64,000 nt of DNA from an uncultured Oscillospiraceae bacterium (GTDB lineage Bacteria > Bacillota > Clostridia > Oscillospirales > Ruminococcaceae), in assembly GCA_934466455.1 (NCBI GenBank), contig CAKSLF010000002.1, positions 62,001 to 126,000 of the forward strand, written 5' to 3'. Each line of letters opens with the position of its first letter. The first letter of the stretch is position 1. The notes beneath the pieces were generated by a model. It worked only from the letters and a program-made list of their open reading frames with translations. It was not told the DNA's origin and ran no database searches. The position numbers were made by a program, and so were the translations under genes. This document shows, in pieces, positions 8,131 to 16,451 of the stretch.

Positions 8131-10362
8131 TTACTTAAGCCAGTAAGCATCAGCTTCATCCTTGATGTACCACTGAGAATAATCGTCGTACATAGAAGGA
8201 TCGATGGTGAGGTTATAAGCATAGTCATAAGCTGCGCTGTTATAACCGGTAGCAAAGTTAAATGCGCTGTAAAGAGGAGAACCTGCATAGTAGCCGTATA
8301 CAGCTGCCTGATAAAGCTCGTCAAGCATAGGATTAAAGTCACCGATGGTGTTCTGAACTACAAAGCCTGCAGCTTTAATGTTGTCATTCTCCATGAAGCC
8401 GGTCACGAGCTGATCGGTGAAGGGGTTGTTGGAAGTACCATACCAGTTGATTACAAGAGGCATGTAGTAGTCTTCGCCAACTTTAGTGGTTACATAAGCA
8501 CCGTCTTTGGACTGATATTTAATGTCGTTTTCGGTTGCTTCTGCAGCAGGAATCTTCTTATAACGAACGCCTTCGACATAGTCGTTGCCGTCTTTGTCAT
8601 AAACCCAGCCGCCGTTTTCAAGTACTTCGATAGCACTGTCAACAGAAGTTGCATAAGCATTAAGCTCCATGCCCTGTGCAACGGCTTCTTTGTACATCCA
8701 AGCACCGGAATAATACGGGCCATCTACAACACCGCCGTAACCGCCGGTGAAGTCTTTAGCGAATTTTGCGCGATCCATGCAGAATGCAATGGCCTGGCGT
8801 ACTTCAACATACTGTACAGGGCCATAGTCGGCACGGAAACCAAGCTTGCCGTAGCCGGCGCGGCTGTAATGAGTATAGATAAATGCGCCTTCGGAGCCAT
8901 CAGCCATAGCAATAGCTTCGTTGGTTTCGTCACCGCCGGTTACACCGGTGATAACATCGATACCGCCGGCCTTAAGGTCTTCGAGCTGAGTATCGGAAAC
9001 GATCTTCTTATAAACAACTTTTTCGATGGTAGGCTTTTTGCCTTCGTAGTTGCCTTTGAAGTTGGGGTTGAGTTCGAGAACAGCAGATTTATCGCTGTTG
9101 TCATAGGATTTTACAGTGTAAGGACCGGAATAAGGATAGGTGTTGTCAGTGTTAGCAGCAGATTTAGAAATGTGGTCTGCCATAACATATTTGTCACCGT
9201 TCTTCTCATAGAAGCTATCGGAAAGGTAGCAGCCTTCGCCATCATCCATGATGTCGCAGTCGCCGAGCCAAAGAGGAAGGTATGCGGGCTCGAAGCTTGC
9301 ATATGCGATTGCATAGTAGTAATCAGCATATTCAGCGTCAACAGTTACAGAGAAGGTGTGGTCGTCGATAAGACGAACGCCGGCCATAACCTTGGTTGCG
9401 TCTGCACCTTCGTTGGTGCCGTCATAAGCAGAGAAGGTCTTGTAACCGACATACTGCATAAGGGCCATATGGTCTTTGCCTGCAGCCTGTGCAGCAACAG
9501 GGGTAGAGAATACAAGAGCTCTTGCAACATAGTTCTTTGCGGTGATAGGAGAACCATCGCTGAATACGAGGTCATCGGCAATCTTGATGGTGTAGGTAAG
9601 AGAGCCGTCTTCGTTTTTAACTTCCTGATGTTCAGCTACAACAGTGTCGTTCCAAACATAGGAGCCGTCTTTGGTTACGGTTGCAACAGTCTCAAGACCG
9701 CTGGTGAGCTTTTCAATATCCTGGTCAGCAGCACCGGGGTTGGATGCGCCGAATACAGAATAACGGAACTTACCGGAAAGGTCGGTGGTGTTGCCAAGGA
9801 TGATGCTGTTGTCATCTTTTTCAGAAGTCCAGTCGATCAGAGCAGATGCGGGATCCCAATAAGGGTTGGTCTGGAACTCTTCAACGCCTTTGATCTTTGC
9901 ATTGTAAAGATCATAATACTCGTTGGAGTAAAGCGGAACTTCAGGAAGAAGAGCATTCCATCTCTGGATGTAGAGCTTCCACCACTGAACATAGACATCG
10001 TCTTCAGAAGCGTAGTCGGTGCCTTCGGGGTTGGTGTTGTAAACCATAGCCATGGAGAGGAAGTCAAGACCGAGTTCATATTTTACACCATCTTTGGTGA
10101 TGTATGCAAAACCAGTTTCGGGATCTTCTTCAACATCGGCAATAGAGGTTTCTTTACCGAATTTGGAGTACAGGGAAACATAGTCAACGCCGTACTCTTT
10201 GTTTTTGAGGCTCTTAAGTTCAGCAGTTACAGCTTCCTGTTCTTCAGGCTGAGAGGACTCAGGCTGAGATTCGCTGCTGTCGTTAGGAGTCTCATTGTTA
10301 TTGCAGGCTGCGAGAGAAAGAACCATCATTGCAGCAAGCAACAGAGCAAGGATTTTTTTCAT
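8131..10362 (-). CDS. oppA: Oligopeptide ABC transporter substrate-binding lipoprotein OppA
   Basis: This secreted receptor of 743 residues begins with a lipoprotein signal (MKKILALLLAAMMVLSLAAC, lipobox cysteine at 20) and a serine/glutamate-rich linker. The SBP_bac_5 (peptide/nickel binding) fold is recognisable from KIADDLVFSDGSPITAKNYV onward, with SGPYTVKSY and the ELNPNFKGNYEGKKPTIEKVVYK blocks. It is about 200 residues longer than a typical OppA, with most of the extra sequence at the N-terminal side (residues 40-230). It is first in the operon, follows a GGAGG site and a consensus promoter, and is separated from oppB by 244 bases with strong hairpins. Peptide specificity is unknown. 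Confidence 0.93.
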   Translation of the reverse strand: MKKILALLLAAMMVLSLAACNNNETPNDSSESQPESSQPEEQEAVTAELKSLKNKEYGVDYVSLYSKFGKETSIADVEEDPETGFAYITKDGVKYELGLDFLSMAMVYNTNPEGTDYASEDDVYVQWWKLYIQRWNALLPEVPLYSNEYYDLYNAKIKGVEEFQTNPYWDPASALIDWTSEKDDNSIILGNTTDLSGKFRYSVFGASNPGAADQDIEKLTSGLETVATVTKDGSYVWNDTVVAEHQEVKNEDGSLTYTIKIADDLVFSDGSPITAKNYVARALVFSTPVAAQAAGKDHMALMQYVGYKTFSAYDGTNEGADATKVMAGVRLIDDHTFSVTVDAEYADYYYAIAYASFEPAYLPLWLGDCDIMDDGEGCYLSDSFYEKNGDKYVMADHISKSAANTDNTYPYSGPYTVKSYDNSDKSAVLELNPNFKGNYEGKKPTIEKVVYKKIVSDTQLEDLKAGGIDVITGVTGGDETNEAIAMADGSEGAFIYTHYSRAGYGKLGFRADYGPVQYVEVRQAIAFCMDRAKFAKDFTGGYGGVVDGPYYSGAWMYKEAVAQGMELNAYATSVDSAIEVLENGGWVYDKDGNDYVEGVRYKKIPAAEATENDIKYQSKDGAYVTTKVGEDYYMPLVINWYGTSNNPFTDQLVTGFMENDNIKAAGFVVQNTIGDFNPMLDELYQAAVYGYYAGSPLYSAFNFATGYNSAAYDYAYNLTIDPSMYDDYSQWYIKDEADAYWLK

Positions 10363-10426
10363 TTTAAATTCCTCCTTTTTATTCTTATGTAAGCTGCGAA
10401 ATTTTTATGCAACTACATAATATAGT

Positions 10427-10455
10427 ATTATAGTTTATACAGTTCGATTTGTCAA
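10427..10455 (-). promoter_or_regulatory. Consensus SigA promoter of the opp operon
   Basis: On the minus strand a perfect -35 TTGACA (10450-10455) and a perfect -10 TATAAT (10427-10432) are 17 bases apart, about 60 bases upstream of the oppA ATG. This predicts high basal expression. Confidence 0.85.
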
Positions 10456-10612
10456 TTTTTTATTAACAAAATAATTGAATTATCAATGTTTTTTTTAAGT
10501 TTTTTTTGAATTTTAGCCTTAAATACAGGGAAATTTTTGCAAATCCATTTTCAGAAGAAAGTCTTTTCTTAAATTATGCAGTTTTTCTTGCAGAAAAATT
10601 CATTTTCGCATT

Positions 10613-10664
10613 AAAAATAGCAGCCGCAGCAAGGATTTTCCTTCATTTTCCCTGCTGCAGCTGC
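10613..10664 (-). terminator. Terminator of the potABCD operon
   Basis: In the 360-base gap between potD and oppA, an interrupted stem pairs GCAGCTGCAGCAGGG (minus strand, from 10664) with CCTTGCTGCGGCTGC, followed by TATTTTT. The rest of the gap (10456-10612) is A/T-rich and shows nothing else. Confidence 0.6.
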
Positions 10665-10722
10665 ATATGCAACTTTATGCGTTATTTACATTCCATAATA
10701 CTAACATAATATTATATCTGAT

Positions 10723-11955
10723 TTAGTAATCCATCTTTTTGCGTTTGTTTTTTCTTATTATAACAAATGCAGCCGCTCCGCCCAGAACAACAACGATTAC
10801 TGCGGCATAAATCCAAACGGAAGCGGAGGTTGCCATAAGTTCCGTCCAATATTCGTCCATAATGCTGCTGGTTTCCTCCGGCAAAGTAAGGAAAGCATCA
10901 AGCGAACCGAGGAACTCCGCATTCGGATAAGCTATCTCGTTTTGCTGAAGGTCTTCATCAAGCAGTTCTTTTGCGGCGGTAATAGGAGTTGAATATCCGA
11001 CATAATAGCTGTTTGCCGCAGCAACGGTCGCTTCGCACATATAATTAATGTAAAGCTCTGCCGCTTCGCTGTTTTCGGATGTAGAAGGAATGCACATGGA
11101 ATCAATAAAGATGCTTGTATTTTCCGGGACATAAAAATCTATGTTCATATCCTCCGCTTCCCTCATAATAAGCACTGCGTCGCCGTTATAATATGGGGCG
11201 ATTGCCGCCTCGCCGCCTTCCATTTTATCATAAATTTCGTCCATGACATAAGAGGGGTTCATGGTTGCTTTCTGCTCTTTAAGGTGCTCGGCGGCGGCGG
11301 CGATTTCGTCGGGATTTGTAGTATTAAAAGAATACCCAAGATCAAGAAGAGAAACCGCAAAAGCATCGCGGGAATTGGAGAACATAAGCATATTTCCGCT
11401 GTATTTAGGGTTCCAAAGAACATCCCAGCCTGTAATGTCCTCTTCGTCAACCATATCCTTATTATATATTATTCCCACAACGCCCCAGAAAAGCGGAACC
11501 GAATATTCGTTGTCCGGGTCGAAGTTTGCATTCTTATAAGTATCGTCAATATTCTTATAGTTTGGGATATTGTCAAAATTGATTTTTTTAAGCATACCCT
11601 CTTCAATCATTCTTCCGATCATATAGTCGGAGGGAACGATTATGTCATAATAAGAACCGCCGGCGCGGAGCTTTGCATAAAGCTCCTCATTGGTAGAAAA
11701 CAAAGTATAGTTTACTTTTATTCCGGTCAACTCTTCAAAATCCTTATTGACATCGACAAAATTTACCGGGTCGTTTGCAAGGAACTCTCCCCAGTTGCAA
11801 ACATTTATCTCTATTCCTTGTCCATAAAATTTTTTATAATATTCCTCGTCCTCCACCTTTGTGGAATAATTGCCGGAGGTGCTGTATGCAAATGCGGAAA
11901 CCGCAAGCGCAGCTACCATTACAACGGCAAGAACAACAGAAACTATTCTTTTCAT
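10723..11955 (-). CDS. potD: Spermidine/putrescine ABC transporter substrate-binding protein PotD
   Basis: This 410-residue extracytoplasmic polyamine receptor starts with a Sec signal peptide (MKRIVSVVLAVVMVAALAVSAFA) that lacks a lipobox cysteine. The PotD fold shows in INVCNWGEFL, YDIIVPSDYMIGRMIEEGML, SVPLFWGVVGIIYNKD and the C-terminal NSYYVGYSTPIT block. Instead of a lipid anchor it has a C-terminal membrane helix (residues about 380-397, VWIYAAVIVVVLGGAAAFVII) and a basic tail RKNKRKK, so it is probably anchored at its C terminus. The ATG at 11955 is preferred over a TTG two codons earlier because GGAG then lies 10 bases away. It is the last gene of potABCD. Confidence 0.93.
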   Translation of the reverse strand: MKRIVSVVLAVVMVAALAVSAFAYSTSGNYSTKVEDEEYYKKFYGQGIEINVCNWGEFLANDPVNFVDVNKDFEELTGIKVNYTLFSTNEELYAKLRAGGSYYDIIVPSDYMIGRMIEEGMLKKINFDNIPNYKNIDDTYKNANFDPDNEYSVPLFWGVVGIIYNKDMVDEEDITGWDVLWNPKYSGNMLMFSNSRDAFAVSLLDLGYSFNTTNPDEIAAAAEHLKEQKATMNPSYVMDEIYDKMEGGEAAIAPYYNGDAVLIMREAEDMNIDFYVPENTSIFIDSMCIPSTSENSEAAELYINYMCEATVAAANSYYVGYSTPITAAKELLDEDLQQNEIAYPNAEFLGSLDAFLTLPEETSSIMDEYWTELMATSASVWIYAAVIVVVLGGAAAFVIIRKNKRKKMDY

Positions 11956-11957
11956 AT

Positions 11958-12749
11958 TCAATATTCTCCTTCCTGCTTTTTGTTTTTCTTTTTTCCGCTT
12001 CCGTAAATGTTGACTATCAGCAATACGGCAAGCACAAATGCGAACATTATCGTTGAAAGTGCGTTTATCTCGGGACTTACCTTCATCTTCACCATAGAAT
12101 AAATTACGACGGAAAGAGTTTGAGAAGCAGAACCGCTTGTAAAATAGCTTACGGCAAAGTCATCAAAGGAATAGGTTATAGAAAGCAAAAAGCCTGCGGC
12201 AATTCCGGGCATAATCTCCGGCAAAACCACCTTTGTAAAAGCCTGTATAGGATTACAGCCAAGATCAAGAGCTGCGTTATAAACATTCTTATCCATTTGC
12301 TTTAGCTTTGGCAGCACATTGAATATAACTATCGGTACATTAAATGTTATGTGAGCAAGCACAAGCGTAGAAAAGCCCATCTCCATTTTGAGCAGAATGA
12401 AAAGCAGCATAAGGGAAATACCCGTAATAATATCCGGGTTAATTATCGGCAAATACGAAATATTGAGAAGCAGCCCCTTAAGCTTTTTGTTCATTGCATT
12501 TATGCCGATTGCTGCGCCTGTTCCGAGAATTACGGCAAAAACTCCCGCAATAAGAGCAACGCTCAAGGTATTGATAAGCGCATTGATTATCAAGTCGTTT
12601 GTGGCAAGCTTTTCATACCATTTTGTTGTAAAGCCGGTAAAAAGGACACGGCTTTTGCTGTCGTTAAACGAAAAGAAGATGAGCACCGCAATGGGAATAT
12701 AAAGGAAAAAGTATATGATTCCCACATAAAATTTCGAGAGGAATTTCAT
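11958..12749 (-). CDS. potC: Spermidine/putrescine ABC transporter permease PotC
   Basis: This 263-residue permease has six predicted membrane helices and a BPD_transp_1 core with the EAA-type loop (YNAALDLGCNPIQAFTKVVLPEIMPGI). The N terminus (FYVGIIYFFLYIPIAVLIFFSFNDSKS) is typical of PotC. Its start overlaps the end of potB by 4 bases and its stop lies 2 bases before potD, so the operon is tightly coupled. It forms the channel with PotB. Confidence 0.93.
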   Translation of the reverse strand: MKFLSKFYVGIIYFFLYIPIAVLIFFSFNDSKSRVLFTGFTTKWYEKLATNDLIINALINTLSVALIAGVFAVILGTGAAIGINAMNKKLKGLLLNISYLPIINPDIITGISLMLLFILLKMEMGFSTLVLAHITFNVPIVIFNVLPKLKQMDKNVYNAALDLGCNPIQAFTKVVLPEIMPGIAAGFLLSITYSFDDFAVSYFTSGSASQTLSVVIYSMVKMKVSPEINALSTIMFAFVLAVLLIVNIYGSGKKKNKKQEGEY

Positions 12750-13570
12750 ACCATAACCCTCCCCTCTTTTTCTTCTTCATCGGAATCAAACTGATTCATA
12801 ACTCCCATACAAATGAGAATTATTATCATCAATACAAACGCCATTGCGGAACCGAGGTTCTGGTTATATGTACTTCCGGTAAACTGCATTTCAATAAGGT
12901 CGCCTATCATAAGCTCCGTTCCGCCGCCAAGCATTTTGGAGATTACAAAAGTACTTACGCACGGAATAAACACCATGGTGATGCCTGTGCTTATTCCCGG
13001 AAGGCTTAGCGGAAGGACCACCTTTGTAAATACCTGAAAAGGATTTCCGCCAAGGTCCTGCGCAGCCTGCACAAGAGAGTAATCCATCTTCATAAGCACG
13101 GTATAAAGAGGTACTATCATAAACGGGAGATAGTCATAGACCATACCGAGCACAACTGCTCCCTGGGTATTTATCATATGAACCGGACCAAGCCCTATAA
13201 GAGCAAGAAACTTATTGATAAGCCCATTGTCCTCAAGAATCGTCATCCATGCATATGTGCGCAGAAGAAAATTCATCCACATCGGCAGCATAATCAGCAT
13301 AAACATTGTGCGGCGTATGTTGCTTGTCTTTCTTGCCATAATGTATGCAAAAGGATAGCCGAGAAGCAGACAAATCGCCGTTGCGATAAGAGAAAGATAC
13401 AGGCTTTTTACCGTTACGGGGATATAGTTCTTTACCCTGATAATGTTTTGAAGAGTAAAATCACCGCCGGAGGTGGTAAACGCAAAGTATACCACAATAA
13501 GCAGCGGAACAACGATAAATATCGTCATAAAAAGAATATACGGAAACGCCGGATAGCGGGACTTCATCAT
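12746..13570 (-). CDS. potB: Spermidine/putrescine ABC transporter permease PotB
   Basis: This 274-residue inner-membrane permease starts MMKSRYPAFPYILFMTIFIVVPLLIVVYFAF, has about six helices and the EAA loop (LVQAAQDLGGNPFQVFTKVVLPLSLPG). Two adjacent ATG codons (13570 and 13567) follow a GGAGG site; the first is taken because its spacing is closer to optimal. The start overlaps the 3' end of potA by 4 bases. It works with PotC as the transmembrane part of the polyamine importer. Confidence 0.93.
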   Translation of the reverse strand: MMKSRYPAFPYILFMTIFIVVPLLIVVYFAFTTSGGDFTLQNIIRVKNYIPVTVKSLYLSLIATAICLLLGYPFAYIMARKTSNIRRTMFMLIMLPMWMNFLLRTYAWMTILEDNGLINKFLALIGLGPVHMINTQGAVVLGMVYDYLPFMIVPLYTVLMKMDYSLVQAAQDLGGNPFQVFTKVVLPLSLPGISTGITMVFIPCVSTFVISKMLGGGTELMIGDLIEMQFTGSTYNQNLGSAMAFVLMIIILICMGVMNQFDSDEEEKEGRVMV

Positions 13571-14628
13571 TTCTTTTCCGCCTCCGCCATCTTGTGCATT
13601 ATATGAATGTCATACGGGATTACGGAAAGACCGACCTCCCTGCCCGGTTCTTCATAAAGTGTGGAATGTATCTTCCAACGATAACCGAGCTTATCAACAA
13701 CAACAATTTCATAATGCACGCCTTTGAATATTACGCTTTCTACCGTGCCGGTAATTTGTCCTTCCTCCGGGGTGGAAACTTTTATATCCTCCGGGCGGAT
13801 AACAACATCAACCGGTTCGTTCTCCGCAAAGTTAAAGTCTTCGCAGTCAAAGCGGCGTCCGGCAAATTCCGCAACATAGTCTTTTATCATAACGCCGTCA
13901 AGAATATTGGATTCTCCGATAAAATCCGCAACAAAGGCATTTATCGGCTCATTATATATATCAATAGGGGTTCCGATTTGCTGAATTTCTCCCGCACGCA
14001 TAACAACAACGGTGTCACTCATAGTCAGAGCTTCTTCCTGGTCATGAGTAACATAAACAAATGTTATTTTTGTTTCCCGCTGGATTTTTTTCAGTTCAAT
14101 CTGCATCTCTTTGCGAAGCTTAAGGTCAAGCGCACCAAGCGGTTCGTCAAGAAGCAAAACCTGCGGTTTATTAACAAGTGCTCTTGCTATTGCGACACGC
14201 TGCTGCTGTCCGCCGGAAAGCGAGTTTACATCACGGCGTTCATAGCCTCTCATACTTACAAGGTCAAGCATCTCAAAAACGCGTTCTTTTATCTCTTTAT
14301 CAGGGATTTTCTTAATGCGAAGTCCAAAAGCAATATTCTCAAAAACATTAAGATTAGGGAAAAGAGCGTATTTTTGAAAGACGGTGTTTACCTCCCGCTT
14401 ATACGGCGGCAAAGAGTTGATTTGCTTACCGTCAAAAAAAACATCGCCACTGTTTGGAGATATAAAACCGCCGATTATGCGCAAAGTAGTTGTCTTTCCG
14501 CAGCCTGACGGCCCCAAAAGAGTGACGAATTCATGATTGCGGATATCCAAATTGATATGGCGAAGAACCTGTTCCCCGTCAAATTCAACAACAATATCAC
14601 GCAGGCTTATTATGGTTTCATTTTCCAT
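13567..14628 (-). CDS. potA: Spermidine/putrescine ABC transporter ATP-binding protein PotA
   Basis: This 353-residue cytoplasmic ATPase carries Walker A LGPSGCGKTT, Q-loop FQKYALFPNL, signature LSGGQQQR, Walker B VLLLDEPLGALD, the H-loop (VTHDQEEAL) and a C-terminal TOBE domain (VVIRPEDIKV onward), which matches PotA in length and order. It is the first gene of potA-potB-potC-potD. The adjacent upstream 400 bases appear to encode a structured RNA read in the same direction, ending in a terminator-like hairpin before potA, so expression may be controlled by read-through. Confidence 0.94.
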   Translation of the reverse strand: MENETIISLRDIVVEFDGEQVLRHINLDIRNHEFVTLLGPSGCGKTTTLRIIGGFISPNSGDVFFDGKQINSLPPYKREVNTVFQKYALFPNLNVFENIAFGLRIKKIPDKEIKERVFEMLDLVSMRGYERRDVNSLSGGQQQRVAIARALVNKPQVLLLDEPLGALDLKLRKEMQIELKKIQRETKITFVYVTHDQEEALTMSDTVVVMRAGEIQQIGTPIDIYNEPINAFVADFIGESNILDGVMIKDYVAEFAGRRFDCEDFNFAENEPVDVVIRPEDIKVSTPEEGQITGTVESVIFKGVHYEIVVVDKLGYRWKIHSTLYEEPGREVGLSVIPYDIHIMHKMAEAEKK

Positions 14629-14666
14629 TCTGCATCCCCCTTTTGCGGATTTCAGTCACGCAAGGT

Positions 14667-14757
14667 AAAAACAGGACCCGGCGTATCGCCTATCCCATTT
14701 TACACGCCGCAGACATTGCGGCATGGAACACACTCTAATGACAAATTTTAGAGTGTG
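14667..14757 (-). terminator. Terminator-like hairpins between the leader RNA and potA
   Basis: Reading on the minus strand there is a perfect 10-bp stem with a 9-base loop (14729-14738 with 14748-14757), then a GCCGCA/TGCGGC hairpin (14706-14722), then a G/C-rich hairpin ending in TGTTTTT (near 14667). The last has the form of an intrinsic terminator 40 bases before potA. Confidence 0.45.
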
Positions 14758-14759
14758 AT

Positions 14760-15019
14760 GTTAAAAACCTGTCGACCCACCGCACTTTTTGGAACCGACC
14801 CCGCAAAAGGATATAACTCTAATCGTTGCCGCTGACGCTTTTGTTCGCCGCAGTGCCCGGTTTTAGAAGGCTCCCGCTTGTGCAGTGTTTCATATGACAA
14901 ACAATCCCGGTCTTTCAACAATCGTTTTCTATCGCTTTCTGCCGAAGACGGCAATTTGCGACAGTGCCACCTCCTTTTGACCGGTGAGCATTTGCCAAAC
15001 AACAGATGCAAAATTAACA
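14760..15019 (-). ncRNA. Structured leader or small RNA upstream of potA, family not assigned
   Basis: The 540 bases between potA and rubrerythrin contain no credible gene but do contain a strong minus-strand promoter and a transcript rich in local pairing. One clear element is an outer TCGC/GCGA stem enclosing a TGCCG-tetraloop-CGGCA stem (14932-14961). The region is G/C-rich with purine runs (AAAACCGGG, GGGAGCC), as in structured RNA. The size would suit a 6S, raiA-type or other small RNA, or a cis-acting leader of the pot operon. RNase P, tmRNA and SRP RNA signature blocks are absent. A covariance search would decide. Confidence 0.45.
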
Positions 15020-15025
15020 TTATAA

Positions 15026-15053
15026 AATATAACATATCCAATAGAAAAGTCAA
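15026..15053 (-). promoter_or_regulatory. SigA-type promoter of the leader RNA and probably potABCD
   Basis: Minus-strand -35 TTGACT (15048-15053) and -10 TATATT (15026-15031) are 16 bases apart; a second overlapping TATAAT-like box follows. Transcription would start near 15019. Confidence 0.65.
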
Positions 15054-15168
15054 GGTCATTCGGCATTTTTATTAGCTTTTCGTACTTTTTTGCGCATATT
15101 TATTTGCCTTTTTTGTTTCAGCTGCCGTTTTACCGTCAAAAATAACCGGGAAAGGACGATGATTTATT

Positions 15169-15702
15169 ATGGAGCTTAAAAATTCCGTTACTATGCAAAA
15201 TCTTATGACCGCTTTTTCCGGAGAGGCTCAGGCGAGGAGCAAATATGATTTCTTTTCCGAAAAAGCCCGTGAAGAGGGCTTTGAGCACGCCGCAAATATT
15301 TTTTCGAAAGCGGCGGAAAACGAGCGTGCTCATGCTCAAATATGGTTCGATTACCTATGCGGCGTTGGCAATACATCGGAAAATCTTATTTCCGCCGCAG
15401 CAGGAGAACATTATGAATGGTACGAAATGTATTATGCCTTTGCGAAAAAAGCCCTTGAAGAGGGATTTGATGATATTGCGAAAAAATTTGAGCAGATAGG
15501 CAATATCGAAAATGAGCATGAAAAGCAATTTGCAATGCTCACACAAAATCCCGAGCACGGAAATGTTTCCCGCAGCGATTCTCCCGCCGAGATGGTATGT
15601 GAAAATTGCGGCTATACCCACCCGGGAGTTACCGCACCTAAATCCTGCCCGGTCTGCGGAAAGCCCAGGGAATACTTCGTCGTAAAAGCCGAAAATTACT
15701 GA
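15169..15702 (+). CDS. rbr: Rubrerythrin
   Basis: This 177-residue non-haem iron protein detoxifies hydrogen peroxide in anaerobes. The N-terminal ferritin-like four-helix domain carries the di-iron ligand helices (FSGEAQARSKYDFF, AENERAHAQIW, EHYEWYEMY, IGNIENEHEKQF) and the C-terminal rubredoxin-like domain carries two CxxC knuckles (CENCGYTH and CPVCGKP) for one iron. Length and order match the family. The start follows AAAGGA. It is transcribed divergently from the pot leader and appears to be a single gene, in keeping with an obligate anaerobe. Confidence 0.95.
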   Translation: MELKNSVTMQNLMTAFSGEAQARSKYDFFSEKAREEGFEHAANIFSKAAENERAHAQIWFDYLCGVGNTSENLISAAAGEHYEWYEMYYAFAKKALEEGFDDIAKKFEQIGNIENEHEKQFAMLTQNPEHGNVSRSDSPAEMVCENCGYTHPGVTAPKSCPVCGKPREYFVVKAENY

Positions 15703-15728
15703 TAAGTGCTTGCTTTTTTCGCTTGACC

Positions 15729-15763
15729 GTATATAATGTAGTTGTTACAACCTAACATTATAC
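15729..15763. promoter_or_regulatory. Long imperfect inverted repeat, possible operator
   Basis: Two 17-base arms (15729-15745 and 15747-15763) are near mirror complements around one base, with a perfect GTTGT/ACAAC centre. A -10-like TATAAT (15732-15737) lies in the left arm. It sits about 95 bases upstream of the GNAT gene. Confidence 0.4.
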
Positions 15764-15858
15764 GAGAGGAACTATTAACGAACTGCTATTATTGCGGAAA
15801 ACAGTAACTTAATACTATTTGAAGCAAAAGAGCAGCCGTATCGGTAAGGCAACGGCAA

Positions 15859-16344
15859 ATGCAATTACAGCAAGAAATGATTCTGTGCAAAACAAAGAAT
15901 CTGCTTGTACGCAGAATGCTGCCAAGCGACACAGAAGATTTATACCTGCTTTTATCCGACGAACGGGTGATGGAATATCTTGAGCCACCCTATTCCCGCA
16001 AAGCTGCAGAAGCTTTTCTCGAAAAAGCAGGTCTTTCCGACCCACCGCTTATCTATGCGGTCTGCGACCGCAGCGAAAAATTCATCGGATATGTGATTTT
16101 TCACCGCTATGACGAGCACGGTGCGGAAATCGGATGGGTCCTTTCTCCTGCCGAGTGGCACAAGGGTTATGCAAGCGAGCTTACCGCTGCGCTTTTGCAA
16201 ACGGCAACAAGCGCACACGAATACGCTATTATTGAATGCAGTCCCAAACATGAAGCAACAAAGCGCATAGCATTGAAAAACGGTTTTGCCTATTGCGGAA
16301 TGACGGACGGGTGCGAAGTATATAAATATGTATTTAATAAATAA
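15859..16344 (+). CDS. GNAT family N-acetyltransferase (RimJ/RimL-like)
   Basis: This 161-residue protein is a single GNAT acetyltransferase domain using acetyl-CoA. The N-terminal LLVRRMLPSDTEDLYLLLSDERV strand-helix, the IGWVLSPAEWHKGYASELTAALL motif A (pyrophosphate-binding loop in a degenerate Q/RxxGxG form, here HKGYAS) and the C-terminal ALKNGFAYCG block place it near the RimJ/RimL group. The substrate is unknown. The start is uncertain: the ATG at 15859 has only a weak AAGG upstream, and an ATG at 15877 would also suit. A long inverted repeat lies upstream. Confidence 0.8.
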   Translation: MQLQQEMILCKTKNLLVRRMLPSDTEDLYLLLSDERVMEYLEPPYSRKAAEAFLEKAGLSDPPLIYAVCDRSEKFIGYVIFHRYDEHGAEIGWVLSPAEWHKGYASELTAALLQTATSAHEYAIIECSPKHEATKRIALKNGFAYCGMTDGCEVYKYVFNK

Positions 16345-16451
16345 AAAGAGTGCTTCGGTGCTTGTGTCAATAAAACCGTAATTTAAGAAAAAACATATCG
16401 CTAAGCAATTACTAAATACAAGCATTTGGCATAAACCTGAAGGAGCAGATT

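Noticed and set aside
8869..10392. A 507-codon plus-strand frame over oppA
   Set aside because: It is antisense to a well-supported lipoprotein gene and shows no domain features or ribosome binding site.
14629..15060. RNase P RNA, tmRNA or SRP RNA
   Set aside because: Signature blocks such as GAGGAAAGTCC, a tmRNA tag frame with a tRNA-like end, or the SRP Alu/S-domain loop were not found on either strand.
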